Assembly: GCF_014842025.1 (NCBI RefSeq) | Contig: NZ_JACYUY010000005.1 | Span: 225,116-289,115, forward strand | DNA from: Massilia sp. CFBP 13721 | Lineage (GTDB): Bacteria > Pseudomonadota > Gammaproteobacteria > Burkholderiales > Burkholderiaceae_D | Direction: 5' to 3' | Length of the DNA: 64,000 nucleotides | Shown here: positions 54,823 through 63,957 of the stretch, piece after piece | Position numbering within the stretch: the first letter of the stretch is position 1 | How the letters are laid out: each line of letters begins with the position of its first letter | Made by a program: the position numbers and the translations under genes | Notes under the pieces: generated by a model | What the model was told of the DNA's origin: nothing | Databases searched by the model: none | The model's input: only the letters and a program-made list of their open reading frames with translations

Positions 54823-56199
54823 TTATCTCCTCAGGAATTCGGGTGAGGCCAGCAGCAGCGCCAGCGCGGTGGCGGGACTGTCGGCGGCGGCGATCGCCTT
54901 GCGCGTCGGCTCGCCCAGCGTCCCGGGCAGCACGCGCGGCGCCAATGCGCGCGCATCGACGACGGCGCCCAGCGGCGCGGCCAGGCGCTGCGCCATCTCG
55001 ACGCGGCGTACCAGCGCGTCGGGCGCGGCCCAGGCGGCGGCGACGTCGCCGAAACCGGCCGGCGAACCGGGGTTCCATACTGGCTGGCCCAGCTGGTTCA
55101 TCAGGTTGACAGCCTGCTGGCCGGGCAGTTCGCGCCGGCCCAGCGCACGCAGGCTCGACACGGCCCAGTCCCAGGGCGACTTGAATTTGAGCGCCTCGGC
55201 GGCCCAGGCTTCGGGCGCCGCCGCCAGTTCGCGGTAAACGGCGGGCAGGTCGCCGCCGCTCGCGCGGAAGGTTTCAGCCAGGCGCCGCACGAGCGCCGGC
55301 GGCGGATCGTCGGCGACGAAATGGCGCGCCAGCTTGGTGGCGATGTGCCGCGCGGTCGCCGGCGCCACGGCCAGGTCGCGCAGGATGGCGCGCGCCTGGT
55401 CCTCTCCGCCTTCAGCGTAGCTGCGCCCAAGCACCGTGCGGCTGCCCGGTTCGTGCATGGCGGCGTCGAAGCGGAAGCTTGCCGGTGCCTCCCCTTGCGC
55501 CTCCCCTTGCGCGGCGGCGTCGGGCAGCGTCCAGCCGGTCAGCGCGCGGGCGAATTCCGTCACGTCGCCTTGCGTATAGCCGCTGCGCACGCCGAGCGTA
55601 TGCAGTTCGAGGATTTCGCGCGCCAGGTTCTCGTTGAGCCCCTTGCGATTATTCCGGCGCAGGGCGGCGCGGCGGCCGGCGCGGCTGTCCGGCCCGGTCG
55701 ACTGGACCTGGTCCAGGTACAGCAGCATGGCCGGATGGCGCACTGCCGCCAGCAGCAGGTCGTCGAAGCGGCCCAGCACCTGCGGGCGGATGGCGTCGGC
55801 CTCGAAGGCGCCGGCCAGGCCCATCGCCTGCACCTTGTCGACGGAAACGGCGAAATGATTCGACCAGAAGTGCACCAGCCGTTCCACGAACGGGGCCGGC
55901 GTCTGCAGGGCGAGCGTGGCGCGCACGCCGGCGCCGGCGAGATAGGCTTCGCGTTCCGTGCGGCGCCAGGCTGCGCGCAGGGCCTCGCGTTCGCTCTCGG
56001 GCGCCTGGCGCAACGCACGCTGGTGCGCGGCAAAATCGCGTACCCGCGATGCCGTCGACCCCAGCGCCTGCCATGCCGCGGGACGCGCTTCGTAGGCCTC
56101 GAACTGGGACACCAGCCAGCGCCGCGGCGCCGGCGGCAGCGCTTCGTCGGGCCGGACGCCGAGTCCGAACCGGTTCATTGCGATGGCTTCAGTGTGCAT
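54823..56199 (-). CDS. DUF1800 protein
   Basis: 458 residues from MHTEAIAMNRFGLGVRPDE (ATG 56199). A DUF1800 pattern: MNRFGLG at the start, WSNHFAVSVDKV, RRNNRKGLNENLAREILELHTLGVRSGYTQGDVTEFARALTGWTL, and KLARHFVADDPPPALVRRLAETF. Length and content are helical, with no signal peptide. It forms a pair with the Tat-exported DUF1501 protein; the two are probably co-translated. The role is unknown. Confidence 0.92.
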   Translation of the reverse strand: MHTEAIAMNRFGLGVRPDEALPPAPRRWLVSQFEAYEARPAAWQALGSTASRVRDFAAHQRALRQAPESEREALRAAWRRTEREAYLAGAGVRATLALQTPAPFVERLVHFWSNHFAVSVDKVQAMGLAGAFEADAIRPQVLGRFDDLLLAAVRHPAMLLYLDQVQSTGPDSRAGRRAALRRNNRKGLNENLAREILELHTLGVRSGYTQGDVTEFARALTGWTLPDAAAQGEAQGEAPASFRFDAAMHEPGSRTVLGRSYAEGGEDQARAILRDLAVAPATARHIATKLARHFVADDPPPALVRRLAETFRASGGDLPAVYRELAAAPEAWAAEALKFKSPWDWAVSSLRALGRRELPGQQAVNLMNQLGQPVWNPGSPAGFGDVAAAWAAPDALVRRVEMAQRLAAPLGAVVDARALAPRVLPGTLGEPTRKAIAAADSPATALALLLASPEFLRR

Positions 56200-56354
56200 G
56201 TCGTTCCATTCCTCGTGCTGGGGCAAGCGTCCGGCTTGATCCTAGTCCTGTATTGCGCCGAGAGGGCAATAAAGTTCCCATTTTTTTCAGGCGCCGGCAG
56301 CCGCGCCGCGCCATGCTACAGTTTATGAACAAAACAACGAGGAATGGAGACGGC

Positions 56355-57323
56355 ATGAACTTCTGGACGACCACACGGCGCCGCATGGCTGCCATCGCGC
56401 TGGCCTTGCCTGTCACGGCATTCGCCTTTCCGAACGGCCCCATCGAATGGGTCGTGCCCTACGCGGCCGGCGGCGGGTCCGACGTCGTGGCGCGCGTGGT
56501 CGCATCGGAAATGACGAAGACGCTGGGCCAGCCGATCATCATCAACAACAAGCCCGGCGCCGGCACCAACATCGGCGCGGCCTATGCCGCCAAGGCGAAA
56601 GCCGACGGCCACGTGGTCCTGACGGCCGATACCGCCACCCTGGCCACCAACCAGTTTTTATATGCGAAGCCGGGCTACAGCGCGGAACAGGATTTCGTGC
56701 CGGTCGGACTCATCGCCCGCTTCCCGATGATCCTGGTCGTCAATCCGCAGGTGCCGGTGAAGAACCTGCAGGAGTTCCTGGCCTGGGCCAGGGCACAGCC
56801 GAATCCGGTGGCCTACGGCAGCCCCGGCGCCGGCAGCCCGCATCACCTGGCAACCGAACTGTTTTCCGACCTCGCCAGGGTCACGCTGCTGCACGCGCCC
56901 TATAAAGGCGCGGCGCCGGCGGTGCAGGACGTGATCGGCGGCCAGGTGCCCTTCATGTTCGTCGACACCGCCGCCGGCGGCGCCCACATCCGCGCCGGCA
57001 AACTCAAGGCGATCGGCGTCGCCAGCCTGAAGCGGGTGCAGAATTTCGAGACCATCCCGACGCTCAATGAACAGGGACTGGGCGGATTCGAAGCCTACGC
57101 CTGGCAGGGCATGGTGGCGCCGGCGAAGACGCCCGCCGCCGCCGTTGGGGCGCTCAATCAGGCCCTGCGCAAGGCGATCGCTACCGAAGCGGTGCAAGCG
57201 CGCTTCCAGGCGCTGGGACTCGAAGCCATTCCGGGCAGCCCGAACGAGATGGCCGCCTACGCCAGGGCCGAGCGCGAAAAATGGGGCAAGGTGATCAAGG
57301 CAAAAGAGATCAGGCTCGATTGA
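56355..57323 (+). CDS. Bug-family (TctC-like) periplasmic binding protein
   Basis: 322 residues with a signal peptide (RRRMAAIALALPVTAFAFP) followed by the Bug-family opening GPIEWVVPYAAGGGSDVVARVVASEM and PGAGTNIGAAYAAKAKADGHVVL. GGAGA is placed before the ATG. These proteins bind small organic acids for tripartite tricarboxylate transport. No tctA/tctB genes are near, which is usual for the expanded Bug family of Burkholderiales. It overlaps the Nudix gene tail to tail by 14 bp. Confidence 0.92.
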   Translation: MNFWTTTRRRMAAIALALPVTAFAFPNGPIEWVVPYAAGGGSDVVARVVASEMTKTLGQPIIINNKPGAGTNIGAAYAAKAKADGHVVLTADTATLATNQFLYAKPGYSAEQDFVPVGLIARFPMILVVNPQVPVKNLQEFLAWARAQPNPVAYGSPGAGSPHHLATELFSDLARVTLLHAPYKGAAPAVQDVIGGQVPFMFVDTAAGGAHIRAGKLKAIGVASLKRVQNFETIPTLNEQGLGGFEAYAWQGMVAPAKTPAAAVGALNQALRKAIATEAVQARFQALGLEAIPGSPNEMAAYARAEREKWGKVIKAKEIRLD

Positions 57324-57951
57324 GTTTTTCGAGTAATGGCTGGTCGCCGGGATGGGTCAGAAATGCTGCAAGTTGCGCGCGCGGCACCAGATGCACCGCC
57401 TGCGTCTCCCAGCCCATGTCCGCCGGCGTGCCGCCGCTGCGCTGCGCCCGGTAATAACGGGTATAGCTCAGGGTCCGGTTCGAATCGGCCAACCAGCCGG
57501 TGATCCGCACCTGTAGCCCCGATTCCTCGAAGGCTTCGCGGATTGCGCAAGCCTGCAGGTTGACGCCGCCATCGATGCGGCCTTTCGGGAAGGTCGCCGC
57601 GTGGCCGCCGAAGCGGTTCGATGGCGCCACCAGCCAGATCCTGCCGTCGGCTTCCTCGACGACGACGCCGGCCGCCGCCATCTTGCCCGGCACGACGGCG
57701 AACGGCGGCTCCTCGAAGTCCAGCTGGCCGGGAACGCCGTTCCAGCCCGCGTCGTCGGTGGGCACGTCGTGCCATGACGCGAAGGCGATGCCGTTCAAGG
57801 CGGACGGCATATCGCCGCCCGGGATAACGGTTGCGGCTGTGGCGGGATCGGTCCAGGCGGCGAGCGGCGTCGGGGTGCTGGGGTGGCGCAACAGGACGGG
57901 TTGGCCATGGTCGTCGGGATAGGGATGGTAGGTCGGCATGCAGGTTTTCAT
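57310..57951 (-). CDS. Nudix-domain hydrolase with incomplete Nudix box
   Basis: 213 residues. The core REAFEESGL matches the Nudix box REUxEExGU; the first Glu of the box (before the seven-residue spacer) is replaced by Val (GRIDGGVNLQACAIREAFEESGL). An N-terminal ~80-residue extension precedes the fold. Nudix enzymes cleave nucleoside diphosphates linked to another group; with the incomplete box, activity is uncertain. The start at 57951 or Met5 at 57939 is possible. A minus-strand monocistron. Confidence 0.8.
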   Translation of the reverse strand: MKTCMPTYHPYPDDHGQPVLLRHPSTPTPLAAWTDPATAATVIPGGDMPSALNGIAFASWHDVPTDDAGWNGVPGQLDFEEPPFAVVPGKMAAAGVVVEEADGRIWLVAPSNRFGGHAATFPKGRIDGGVNLQACAIREAFEESGLQVRITGWLADSNRTLSYTRYYRAQRSGGTPADMGWETQAVHLVPRAQLAAFLTHPGDQPLLEKLNRA

Positions 57952-58026
57952 CGGGAAAGTATTATTGAACGCGCCACGTTAAAATACATTCTCAAAAGGC
58001 AACGCGAAACTCCCCCTCACACTACC

Positions 58027-58596
58027 ATGGCCGACCTGAAAACAAGCGCCATCAAGCATCTCAGGAACGTTGGCATCACGATCACTGTGTTTCTCGCAGT
58101 GAACTGGGTGAATGAAGCCGCGTTCATCTGGCTCGAGCAAAGTAACGGCATCAATTGGGTCTTCCTGCCGGCCGGCATCCGCCTCCTGTCCACCCTGCTG
58201 TTTGGATTCGCCGGCTTCGTCGGCTTGCTGCTGGTCGGCCTCTACCTCAACTTCCATCACTTCGTCTTCCAGGATGAAGTGCGTGCACTCAGTGGTGCAT
58301 TGGCGGGCGCCGGTGGCCCCTATCTTGCCTATCTTTTTGCGAAACACTGGTTCGACCTGGGTCCGCGCCTCGCGAACCTGACGGCGCAGCGGCTCTTGTT
58401 CACCGGCGTGCTATGCGGCCTCATGAGCCCTGTTTCCCACCATGCGTTCATGTGGGTGCAGACCGGGCTGGTCGACTGGACCGCGTTGCTGGCCATGGCC
58501 ACCGGCGACATCGTCGGCATCCTGGTCGTGCTGTACATCGCCAAGGGCTTGCTTACGCTGACCGATCCGCGCGATGTGGATGCCCATCTTCGTTAG
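58027..58596 (+). CDS. MASE1-like integral membrane protein without output domain
   Basis: 189 residues. About five membrane helices (starting at ~14, ~44, ~66, ~120, ~150). INWVFLPAGIRLLSTLLFGFAGFVGLLLVGL resembles the conserved W-x-PAG-x-x-x-x-x-LL-x-G signature of MASE1. It has no cyclase, kinase or GGDEF domain. The start at 58027 has no upstream GGAGG; the longer frame to 57883 overlaps the Nudix gene. It overlaps the LysR gene 3' end by 44 bp. Confidence 0.75.
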   Translation: MADLKTSAIKHLRNVGITITVFLAVNWVNEAAFIWLEQSNGINWVFLPAGIRLLSTLLFGFAGFVGLLLVGLYLNFHHFVFQDEVRALSGALAGAGGPYLAYLFAKHWFDLGPRLANLTAQRLLFTGVLCGLMSPVSHHAFMWVQTGLVDWTALLAMATGDIVGILVVLYIAKGLLTLTDPRDVDAHLR

Positions 58597-59494
58597 CTGC
58601 CTGCACGAAGTCGATGAACGCCCGCAGCGGCGCCGGCAAATGGCGCCGCCCCGCGTAATACAGATACGGCCCCGGAAACCGCGGCCACCATTCGCGCAGC
58701 ACCGGCTGCAGCTGGCCCGACGCCATGAACGGCGCCAGCCAGTCCTCGAACAAGTAGACCAGGCCGTGCCCGGCCACCGCGGCCTGCACCGCCATGTCGG
58801 CGACGGTCGGCGTCACGATCAGCGGGCCGCTGGGGTCGACCGTCAGGCGCTGGCCGTCGCGCTCGAACTCCCATGGGAACACCAGGCCGCTGAGGAATTT
58901 GCCGCGCAGGCAGGCGTGCTGCAGCAGTTCGCGCGGATGCTGCGGCACGCCGCGCCGCGCCAGGTAGGCCGGCGCTGCAGCCAGTGCGAAGCGTTCGGTA
59001 CGCGGTCCGATTGGCAGCGCGATCATGTCCTGTTCCAGGCGTTCGCCGTAGCGGATGCCGGCGTCGCAGCCGCTGGCGACGAGGTCGACGAAGTTGTTGT
59101 CGACGACGATGTCGAGCACGATGTCCGGATAACGCGTCAGGAAGCGTTCGACGACGGGCTGCAGGAAGGAGCGCGCCGCGCTCACCGGCACGTTCAGGCG
59201 CAGGGTGCCGCGCGGGCTGTCGCGTAGCTCGTTGAGTACGTCGAGCGCGCCGGCGACCTGGTCGAGCGCGGGACGCAGCCGCGCCAGCAGCAAGGCGCCC
59301 GCTTCGGTCGGCGCCACGCTGCGCGTGGTACGCAGCAGCAGGCGGATGCCGAGCTGCTTTTCCAGGCGGCGCACGGCTTCGCTCAGGCTCGAGGCCGACT
59401 GGCCGCTGGCGCGCGCGGCCTGGCGAAAGCCGCGGTGCTCGGCCACCAGGGCAAACAGCGGCAGGTCGGCCAGCGCAGGCAGGTCGGTCGTCAT
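58553..59494 (-). CDS. LysR-family regulator beside a reductase gene
   Basis: 313 residues from MTTDLPALADLPLFALVAEHRGFRQAARASGQSASSLSEAVRRLEKQLGIRLLLRTTRSVAPTEAG (helix-turn-helix, residues ~10-70), then the two-lobe substrate domain. GAGGAC lies before the ATG. It is divergent from the ydbC/pdxI-like reductase; a T-N11-A box lies between them. It most likely controls that gene. Confidence 0.92.
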   Translation of the reverse strand: MTTDLPALADLPLFALVAEHRGFRQAARASGQSASSLSEAVRRLEKQLGIRLLLRTTRSVAPTEAGALLLARLRPALDQVAGALDVLNELRDSPRGTLRLNVPVSAARSFLQPVVERFLTRYPDIVLDIVVDNNFVDLVASGCDAGIRYGERLEQDMIALPIGPRTERFALAAAPAYLARRGVPQHPRELLQHACLRGKFLSGLVFPWEFERDGQRLTVDPSGPLIVTPTVADMAVQAAVAGHGLVYLFEDWLAPFMASGQLQPVLREWWPRFPGPYLYYAGRRHLPAPLRAFIDFVQAANEDGHPHRADRSA

Positions 59495-59546
59495 GGTGTC
59501 CTCATTGTGCGGATTTCGGCACGGCCCGTGCGCGATTACCCGGATT

Positions 59547-59561
59547 ATCACATGCAATGAT
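59547..59561. promoter_or_regulatory. LysR-type T-N11-A box
   Basis: ATC-N9-GAT (59547-59561: ATCACATGCAATGAT) is a typical LysR recognition pattern, centred in the 106-bp gap between the LysR gene and the reductase gene. Confidence 0.6.
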
Positions 59562-59600
59562 CCTCGTTAGTATGCAGATACTTACCCAACGAGGAACGCC

Positions 59601-60476
59601 ATGACTACCATCGACAGCTTCACCCCCGCCGGCACCAATCTCCACTTCAAACGCATCGGCTACGGCGCCATGCAACTGGCCGGCCCGCACGTGTGGGGGC
59701 CGCCGCGAGACCGCGCCGCAGCGCTGGCCGTACTGCGCGAGGCGGTCGCTCTCGGCATCAACCACATCGATACGTCGGATTTCTACGGTCCCTACGTCAC
59801 CAACCAGCTGATCCGCGAGGCGCTGCATCCCTACCCCGCCGGCCTGCACCTGGTGACCAAGATCGGCTTCCTGCGCGCACCCGATGGCGCCTGGGTGCCG
59901 GCAGCCGCGCCCCAGCAATTGCGCGACGCCGTGCACAGCAACCTGATCAACCTCGGCGTGGAAGCGCTCGACCTCGTCAACCTGCGCGCGCCGGGGCTGG
60001 ACGGCGCCGACGGTTCCTCGATCGGCGCGGCGCTGGAAGTGCTGGCCGGCCTGCAGCGCGAAGGACTGGTGCGCCATATCGGCCTGAGTAACGTCGACGC
60101 CGATCAAGTGGCCGAGGCGCAGCGCATCGTGCCGATCGCCTGCGTCCAGAACCACTACAACCTGGCCCACCGCGGCGACGATGCGCTGATCGACACGCTG
60201 GCCGCGCAAGGCATCGCCTACGTGCCCTTCTTCCCGCTGGGCGGCTTCTCGCCGCTGCAATCGACCACTCTGAACGAGGTGGCCGCCGCCGCGGGCGCGA
60301 CGCCGATGCAGGTGGCGCTGGCCTGGCTGCTGCAGCGTTCTCCGAATATCCTGGTCATTCCGGGTACGTCGTCGCTGGCGCACCTGCGCGAGAACGTGGC
60401 GGCGGGCCGCCTGCGCCTCGACGCGGCCGCGGTGGCGGCGCTGAACAGGATCGGCGAATCGACTACAGTAGTTTGA
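59601..60476 (+). CDS. pdxI: Aldo/keto reductase of the YdbC/PdxI type
   Basis: 291 residues. It closely resembles E. coli YdbC (PdxI, pyridoxal reductase): RIGYGAMQLAGPHVWGPPRDR, NHIDTSDFYGPYVTNQLIREAL, LVTKIGF, DLVNLRAPG, VRHIGLSNVDADQVAEAQ, VQNHYNLAHRGDDALIDTLA, PFFPLGGFSPLQ, VIPGTSSLAHLREN. Catalytic Tyr in SDFYG and Lys in TKIG are present; the canonical His is Asn as in YdbC. NADPH-dependent. Controlled probably by the divergent LysR protein. 14-bp tail overlap with metR. Confidence 0.88.
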   Translation: MTTIDSFTPAGTNLHFKRIGYGAMQLAGPHVWGPPRDRAAALAVLREAVALGINHIDTSDFYGPYVTNQLIREALHPYPAGLHLVTKIGFLRAPDGAWVPAAAPQQLRDAVHSNLINLGVEALDLVNLRAPGLDGADGSSIGAALEVLAGLQREGLVRHIGLSNVDADQVAEAQRIVPIACVQNHYNLAHRGDDALIDTLAAQGIAYVPFFPLGGFSPLQSTTLNEVAAAAGATPMQVALAWLLQRSPNILVIPGTSSLAHLRENVAAGRLRLDAAAVAALNRIGESTTVV

Positions 60477-61389
60477 TCCCCGGCAGCGCCAGCAGCGACG
60501 TCTCGCGCATCACCTGCACGAAGTCGGCCAGGTAGGCATTCCCCGCCAGCCGTTTCGGGATCACCGCATACAGGCGCGCGGTCAGTCCCTCCGGGCCGAT
60601 GCGCTGGCGCGCCACGTAGCCGCGCTCCAGATAGCCGTTCACGGCCCACAGCGGCAGCGCGGCGAAACCGCGGCCGCTCGCCACCAGTTGCAGCATGCCG
60701 ACGGTGAGCTCGGTGGTGCGGCGCGGCGGCTCGACACCGGCCGGGCGCAAGACCTGGCGCACCAGGTCGAGCATGTCGTCCGGGACCGGGTAGGTGATCA
60801 ATGCCTGGCCGGCGAAATCCTGCGCCACCAGGTGCGGCCTGGCCAGGCATGGGTGCCCGAGCGGCACGATGGCGACCATCTCGAATTCGAACAGCGGATG
60901 GAACACCATCTCGGTTTCGTTCTCGTCGAATTCGGAGACGATCGCCACTTCGGCGCGGTCCTGGTGCAGCAAGCCGACCGGGTCGGCCTGGAAGCCGGAG
61001 ACGATGTCCTGCTCGACTTCCGGCCAGCGCTCGCGCAGCGCATCCATCGACGGCATCAGCCAATCGAAACAGGTATGGCATTCGACGGCGATGCGCAGCT
61101 TGCCGCTGCCGTCGCTGGCGATCCTCGCCAGGTCGCGTTCGGCGGCGCCAACCAGCGGCAAGACCTGGCGCGCCAGGTCGAGCAGGCGCTGGCCCGCCGC
61201 CGTAAATGCCACCGGCGCCGACTTGCGCTCGAACAGGACGGCGTCGTACTGGCGTTCCAGTGCCAGCACCTGGTGCGACAGCGCCGATTGCGTCACGTTC
61301 AGCAGCTGGGCCGCGCGCGAGATGGTGCCGGCCTCTTTCAGGGCCAGTAGGGTGCGCAGGTGGCGCAATTCGAGAAGAGAGATGGCCAT
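60463..61389 (-). CDS. metR: LysR-family methionine regulator MetR
   Basis: 308 residues. The N-terminal helix-turn-helix LRHLRTLLALKEAGTISRAAQLLNVTQSALSHQVLALERQYDAVLFERKSAPVAFTAAGQRLL and the co-factor region RIAVECHTCFDWLMP match MetR, which uses homocysteine to activate metE. It is divergent from metE, with 95 bp between the starts. A full consensus MetR site (TGAA-N5-TTCA) was not found by eye in that gap. Identity is based on sequence and context. Confidence 0.92.
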   Translation of the reverse strand: MAISLLELRHLRTLLALKEAGTISRAAQLLNVTQSALSHQVLALERQYDAVLFERKSAPVAFTAAGQRLLDLARQVLPLVGAAERDLARIASDGSGKLRIAVECHTCFDWLMPSMDALRERWPEVEQDIVSGFQADPVGLLHQDRAEVAIVSEFDENETEMVFHPLFEFEMVAIVPLGHPCLARPHLVAQDFAGQALITYPVPDDMLDLVRQVLRPAGVEPPRRTTELTVGMLQLVASGRGFAALPLWAVNGYLERGYVARQRIGPEGLTARLYAVIPKRLAGNAYLADFVQVMRETSLLALPGIKLL

Positions 61390-61484
61390 GAATATTTTTC
61401 AGGTGATCAGCAAAATTTGTCGTTTGAATTATGCACCAGCTCTGCCGATAATCGATAGCATTCTTCATACACATTGCGATTATC

Positions 61485-63824
61485 ATGATCAAAATTCATA
61501 CCCTGGGTTATCCGCGCATTGGCCTGCAACGCGAACTGAAGGTGGCGCTCGAACGCCACTGGTGCGGCGAATTGACGGAAGCTGAACTGGAAGCGACCGC
61601 CGCCACCCTGCGCGAACGCCATTGGGACGAGCAGCGCGCCGCCGGCCTCGACTTCGTCACCGTCGGCGACTTTGCCCTGTACGACCACGTGGCCAACCAC
61701 GTCCAGCTGTTCGGCTGCGAGCCGGCCCGCTTCGGCTTCGACGGCAGCGAAACGCCGCTGGCGCGCTATTTCACGCTGGCGCGCGGCGTCGCCCGCGACC
61801 ATACGGATGCCTGCTGCGGCGGCGCCCACGGTGCTGCAACAGCGGCGCTGGAGATGACCAAGTGGTTCGATACCAACTACCACTATCTGGTGCCGGAATT
61901 CGATGCCGCCACCCGTTTTACGCTCGCTTCGGAACGCCTGCTGGCCGAGGTGGCGCAGGCGCGCGCGCTCGGCCATCGTGTGAAAGTGGCGCTGATCGGT
62001 CCCCTCACCTTCCTCTGGCTGGGCAAAGGTAGGAGCAAGAGCGGCGCCGACAGCATCGACAAGCTCGACCTGCTCGACGCCCTGCTGCCGGCCTATGTGC
62101 AGCTGCTGGTGCAGTTGAAGGAAGCCGGCGCCGACTGGGTGCAGGTCGACGAACCGATCCTCGGCCTCGACCTGCCCGGCGCCTGGATCCTCGCCTTCGA
62201 ACGCACCTACCAGGCCTTGAATACGGCCCAGCTGCCGCTGCTGCTGGCGACCTATTTTTCGCCGCTCGAGGAAAACCTGAGCATGGCCTGCAAGCTGCCG
62301 GTCGCCGGACTGCACGTGGATGCGGTGCGCGCTGGCCACGAGCTGCAATCGATCGCCGACTGGCTGCCCGAGACCAAGGTGCTGTCGGTCGGGATCGTCG
62401 ACGGCCGCAACATCTGGCGCGCGGACCTCGACGCCGCGCTGGCGCGCCTGCGGCCGCTGGCCATGCGCCGCCGCGGCGAACTGTGGCTGGCGCCATCGTG
62501 CTCGCTGCTGCACGTGCCGTTCAGTCTGCGCGACGACGCCGCCATCGACCTCGAACTGCGCGGCTGGCTGTCCGGCGCCCGCGAAAAGCTCGACGAATTG
62601 CAGTTGCTGCGCCGGGCGCTGGTCGAGGGCGAAGGCAGCATCTATCTCGAATTGCGCGCCGCCCGCGCCGCACTCGACGGTCGCCGCAACAGCGAGCGCG
62701 TACGCAATCCGCTTGTCGCCGCCCGTGCCGCCGCGCTGCCGCCCGGCGCCGACCGCCGCGCCAGTCCCTTCACGGTGCGCCAGGCTGCGCAACAGGGGCG
62801 TTTCAATCTGCCGCTGTACCCGACCACGACCATCGGCTCCTTCCCGCAAACCGCGGCGATCCGCGCGGCACGCGCCTCGTTCAAACGCGGCGAACTGGCG
62901 GCGGGCGAATACGAAGCGGCGATGCGGCGCGAGATCGAACATGCGGTGCGCGAACAGGAAGCCCTCGGCCTGGATGTGCTGGTGCATGGCGAAGCCGAGC
63001 GCAACGACATGGTCGAATACTTCGGCGAACAGCTCGACGGCTTCGCCTTCAGCGCCAACGGCTGGGTGCAGTCGTATGGTTCGCGCTGCGTGAAGCCGCC
63101 GGTGCTGTTCGGCGACGTCGCCCGCGGCGCGCCGATGACGGTGGCCTGGAGCGCCTATGCGCAGAGTCTCACCGCGCGTCCGGTAAAGGGCATGCTGACC
63201 GGACCGGTGACGATCCTGCAGTGGTCCTTCGTGCGCGACGACCAGCCGCGCGCGCAGACCGCGCTGCAGATCGCGCTCGCCATCCGCGACGAAGCAGCCG
63301 ACCTGGAAGCGGCCGGCATCGGCATCATCCAGATCGACGAGCCGGCGCTGCGCGAAGGCCTGCCCCTGCGCCGCGCCGCCTGGGACGGCTACCTGGACTG
63401 GTCCACCTACGCCTTCCGCGTCGCCGCCTGCGGCGTGGCCGACACCACTCAGCTGCACACCCACATGTGCTACGCCGAGTTCAACGACATCCTGCCGCAG
63501 ATCGCCGCGCTCGACGCCGACGTCATCACCATCGAGACCAGCCGCTCCGACATGGAACTGCTGCGCGGCTTCGGCGAATTCGCCTACCCGAACGCGATCG
63601 GACCGGGCGTGTACGACATCCACTCGCCGCGCGTGCCGACGGTCGACGCCATCCTGCGCCTGATGGGCAAGGCGGCCGAGGTGATCGCGCCGGCACAGCT
63701 GTGGGTGAATCCGGATTGCGGTCTCAAGACGCGGGCGTGGCCGGAAACGCGCGCGGCCCTGCAGAACATGGTGGCGGCGGCGCGCGTGTTGCGCGGTGAG
63801 GAGGCGTTGAAGCAGGCGGCGTAA
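61485..63824 (+). CDS. metE: Cobalamin-independent methionine synthase MetE
   Basis: 779 residues; MetE transfers a methyl from methyltetrahydropteroyl-triglutamate to homocysteine with zinc and no B12. The start [23 protein letters not shown] is typical. N-terminal barrel 1-~390; C-terminal barrel with [32 protein letters not shown], zinc ligands in [11 protein letters not shown] (His, Cys), [10 protein letters not shown] (Glu) and NPDCGLKTR (Cys). Slightly longer than E. coli MetE (753). Under MetR control is likely. Confidence 0.97.
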   Translation: MIKIHTLGYPRIGLQRELKVALERHWCGELTEAELEATAATLRERHWDEQRAAGLDFVTVGDFALYDHVANHVQLFGCEPARFGFDGSETPLARYFTLARGVARDHTDACCGGAHGAATAALEMTKWFDTNYHYLVPEFDAATRFTLASERLLAEVAQARALGHRVKVALIGPLTFLWLGKGRSKSGADSIDKLDLLDALLPAYVQLLVQLKEAGADWVQVDEPILGLDLPGAWILAFERTYQALNTAQLPLLLATYFSPLEENLSMACKLPVAGLHVDAVRAGHELQSIADWLPETKVLSVGIVDGRNIWRADLDAALARLRPLAMRRRGELWLAPSCSLLHVPFSLRDDAAIDLELRGWLSGAREKLDELQLLRRALVEGEGSIYLELRAARAALDGRRNSERVRNPLVAARAAALPPGADRRASPFTVRQAAQQGRFNLPLYPTTTIGSFPQTAAIRAARASFKRGELAAGEYEAAMRREIEHAVREQEALGLDVLVHGEAERNDMVEYFGEQLDGFAFSANGWVQSYGSRCVKPPVLFGDVARGAPMTVAWSAYAQSLTARPVKGMLTGPVTILQWSFVRDDQPRAQTALQIALAIRDEAADLEAAGIGIIQIDEPALREGLPLRRAAWDGYLDWSTYAFRVAACGVADTTQLHTHMCYAEFNDILPQIAALDADVITIETSRSDMELLRGFGEFAYPNAIGPGVYDIHSPRVPTVDAILRLMGKAAEVIAPAQLWVNPDCGLKTRAWPETRAALQNMVAAARVLRGEEALKQAA

Positions 63825-63841
63825 GCGATTGGTCGGGTGTG

Positions 63842-63957
63842 CATGGGCACGAAACGGCGGGCATGCCCGCCCTACGTTACGCCGTCGTTGCATGAACTTG
63901 CTACCGGCGGTGGATACCCTACCGCACGAAAACGCGTGGGCTCGAGAGCCCACCCTG
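63842..63957. repeat. Double-hairpin intergenic repeat, copy 8 (decayed)
   Basis: GCATGGGCACGAAACGGCGGGCATGCCCGCCCTAC (63841-63875) and AACGCGTGGGCTCGAGAGCCCACCCTGTAA (63930-63959). The left half has an extra hairpin (CGGCGGGCATGCCCGCC), the right the stem GGGCTC/GAGCCC. Diverged from the other copies. Beyond it, 63961-64000 shows no gene. Confidence 0.7.

Noticed and set aside
61390..61484. MetR binding sites (TGAA-N5-TTCA) between metR and metE
   Set aside because: Only partial matches such as TGAATTATGCA are present, too weak to call.
61407..63953. 848-residue open frame on the minus strand opposite metE
   Set aside because: It is the mirror frame of a high-GC gene: Arg/His/Gln/Gly-rich, no start signal, no domain; metE on the other strand is certain.
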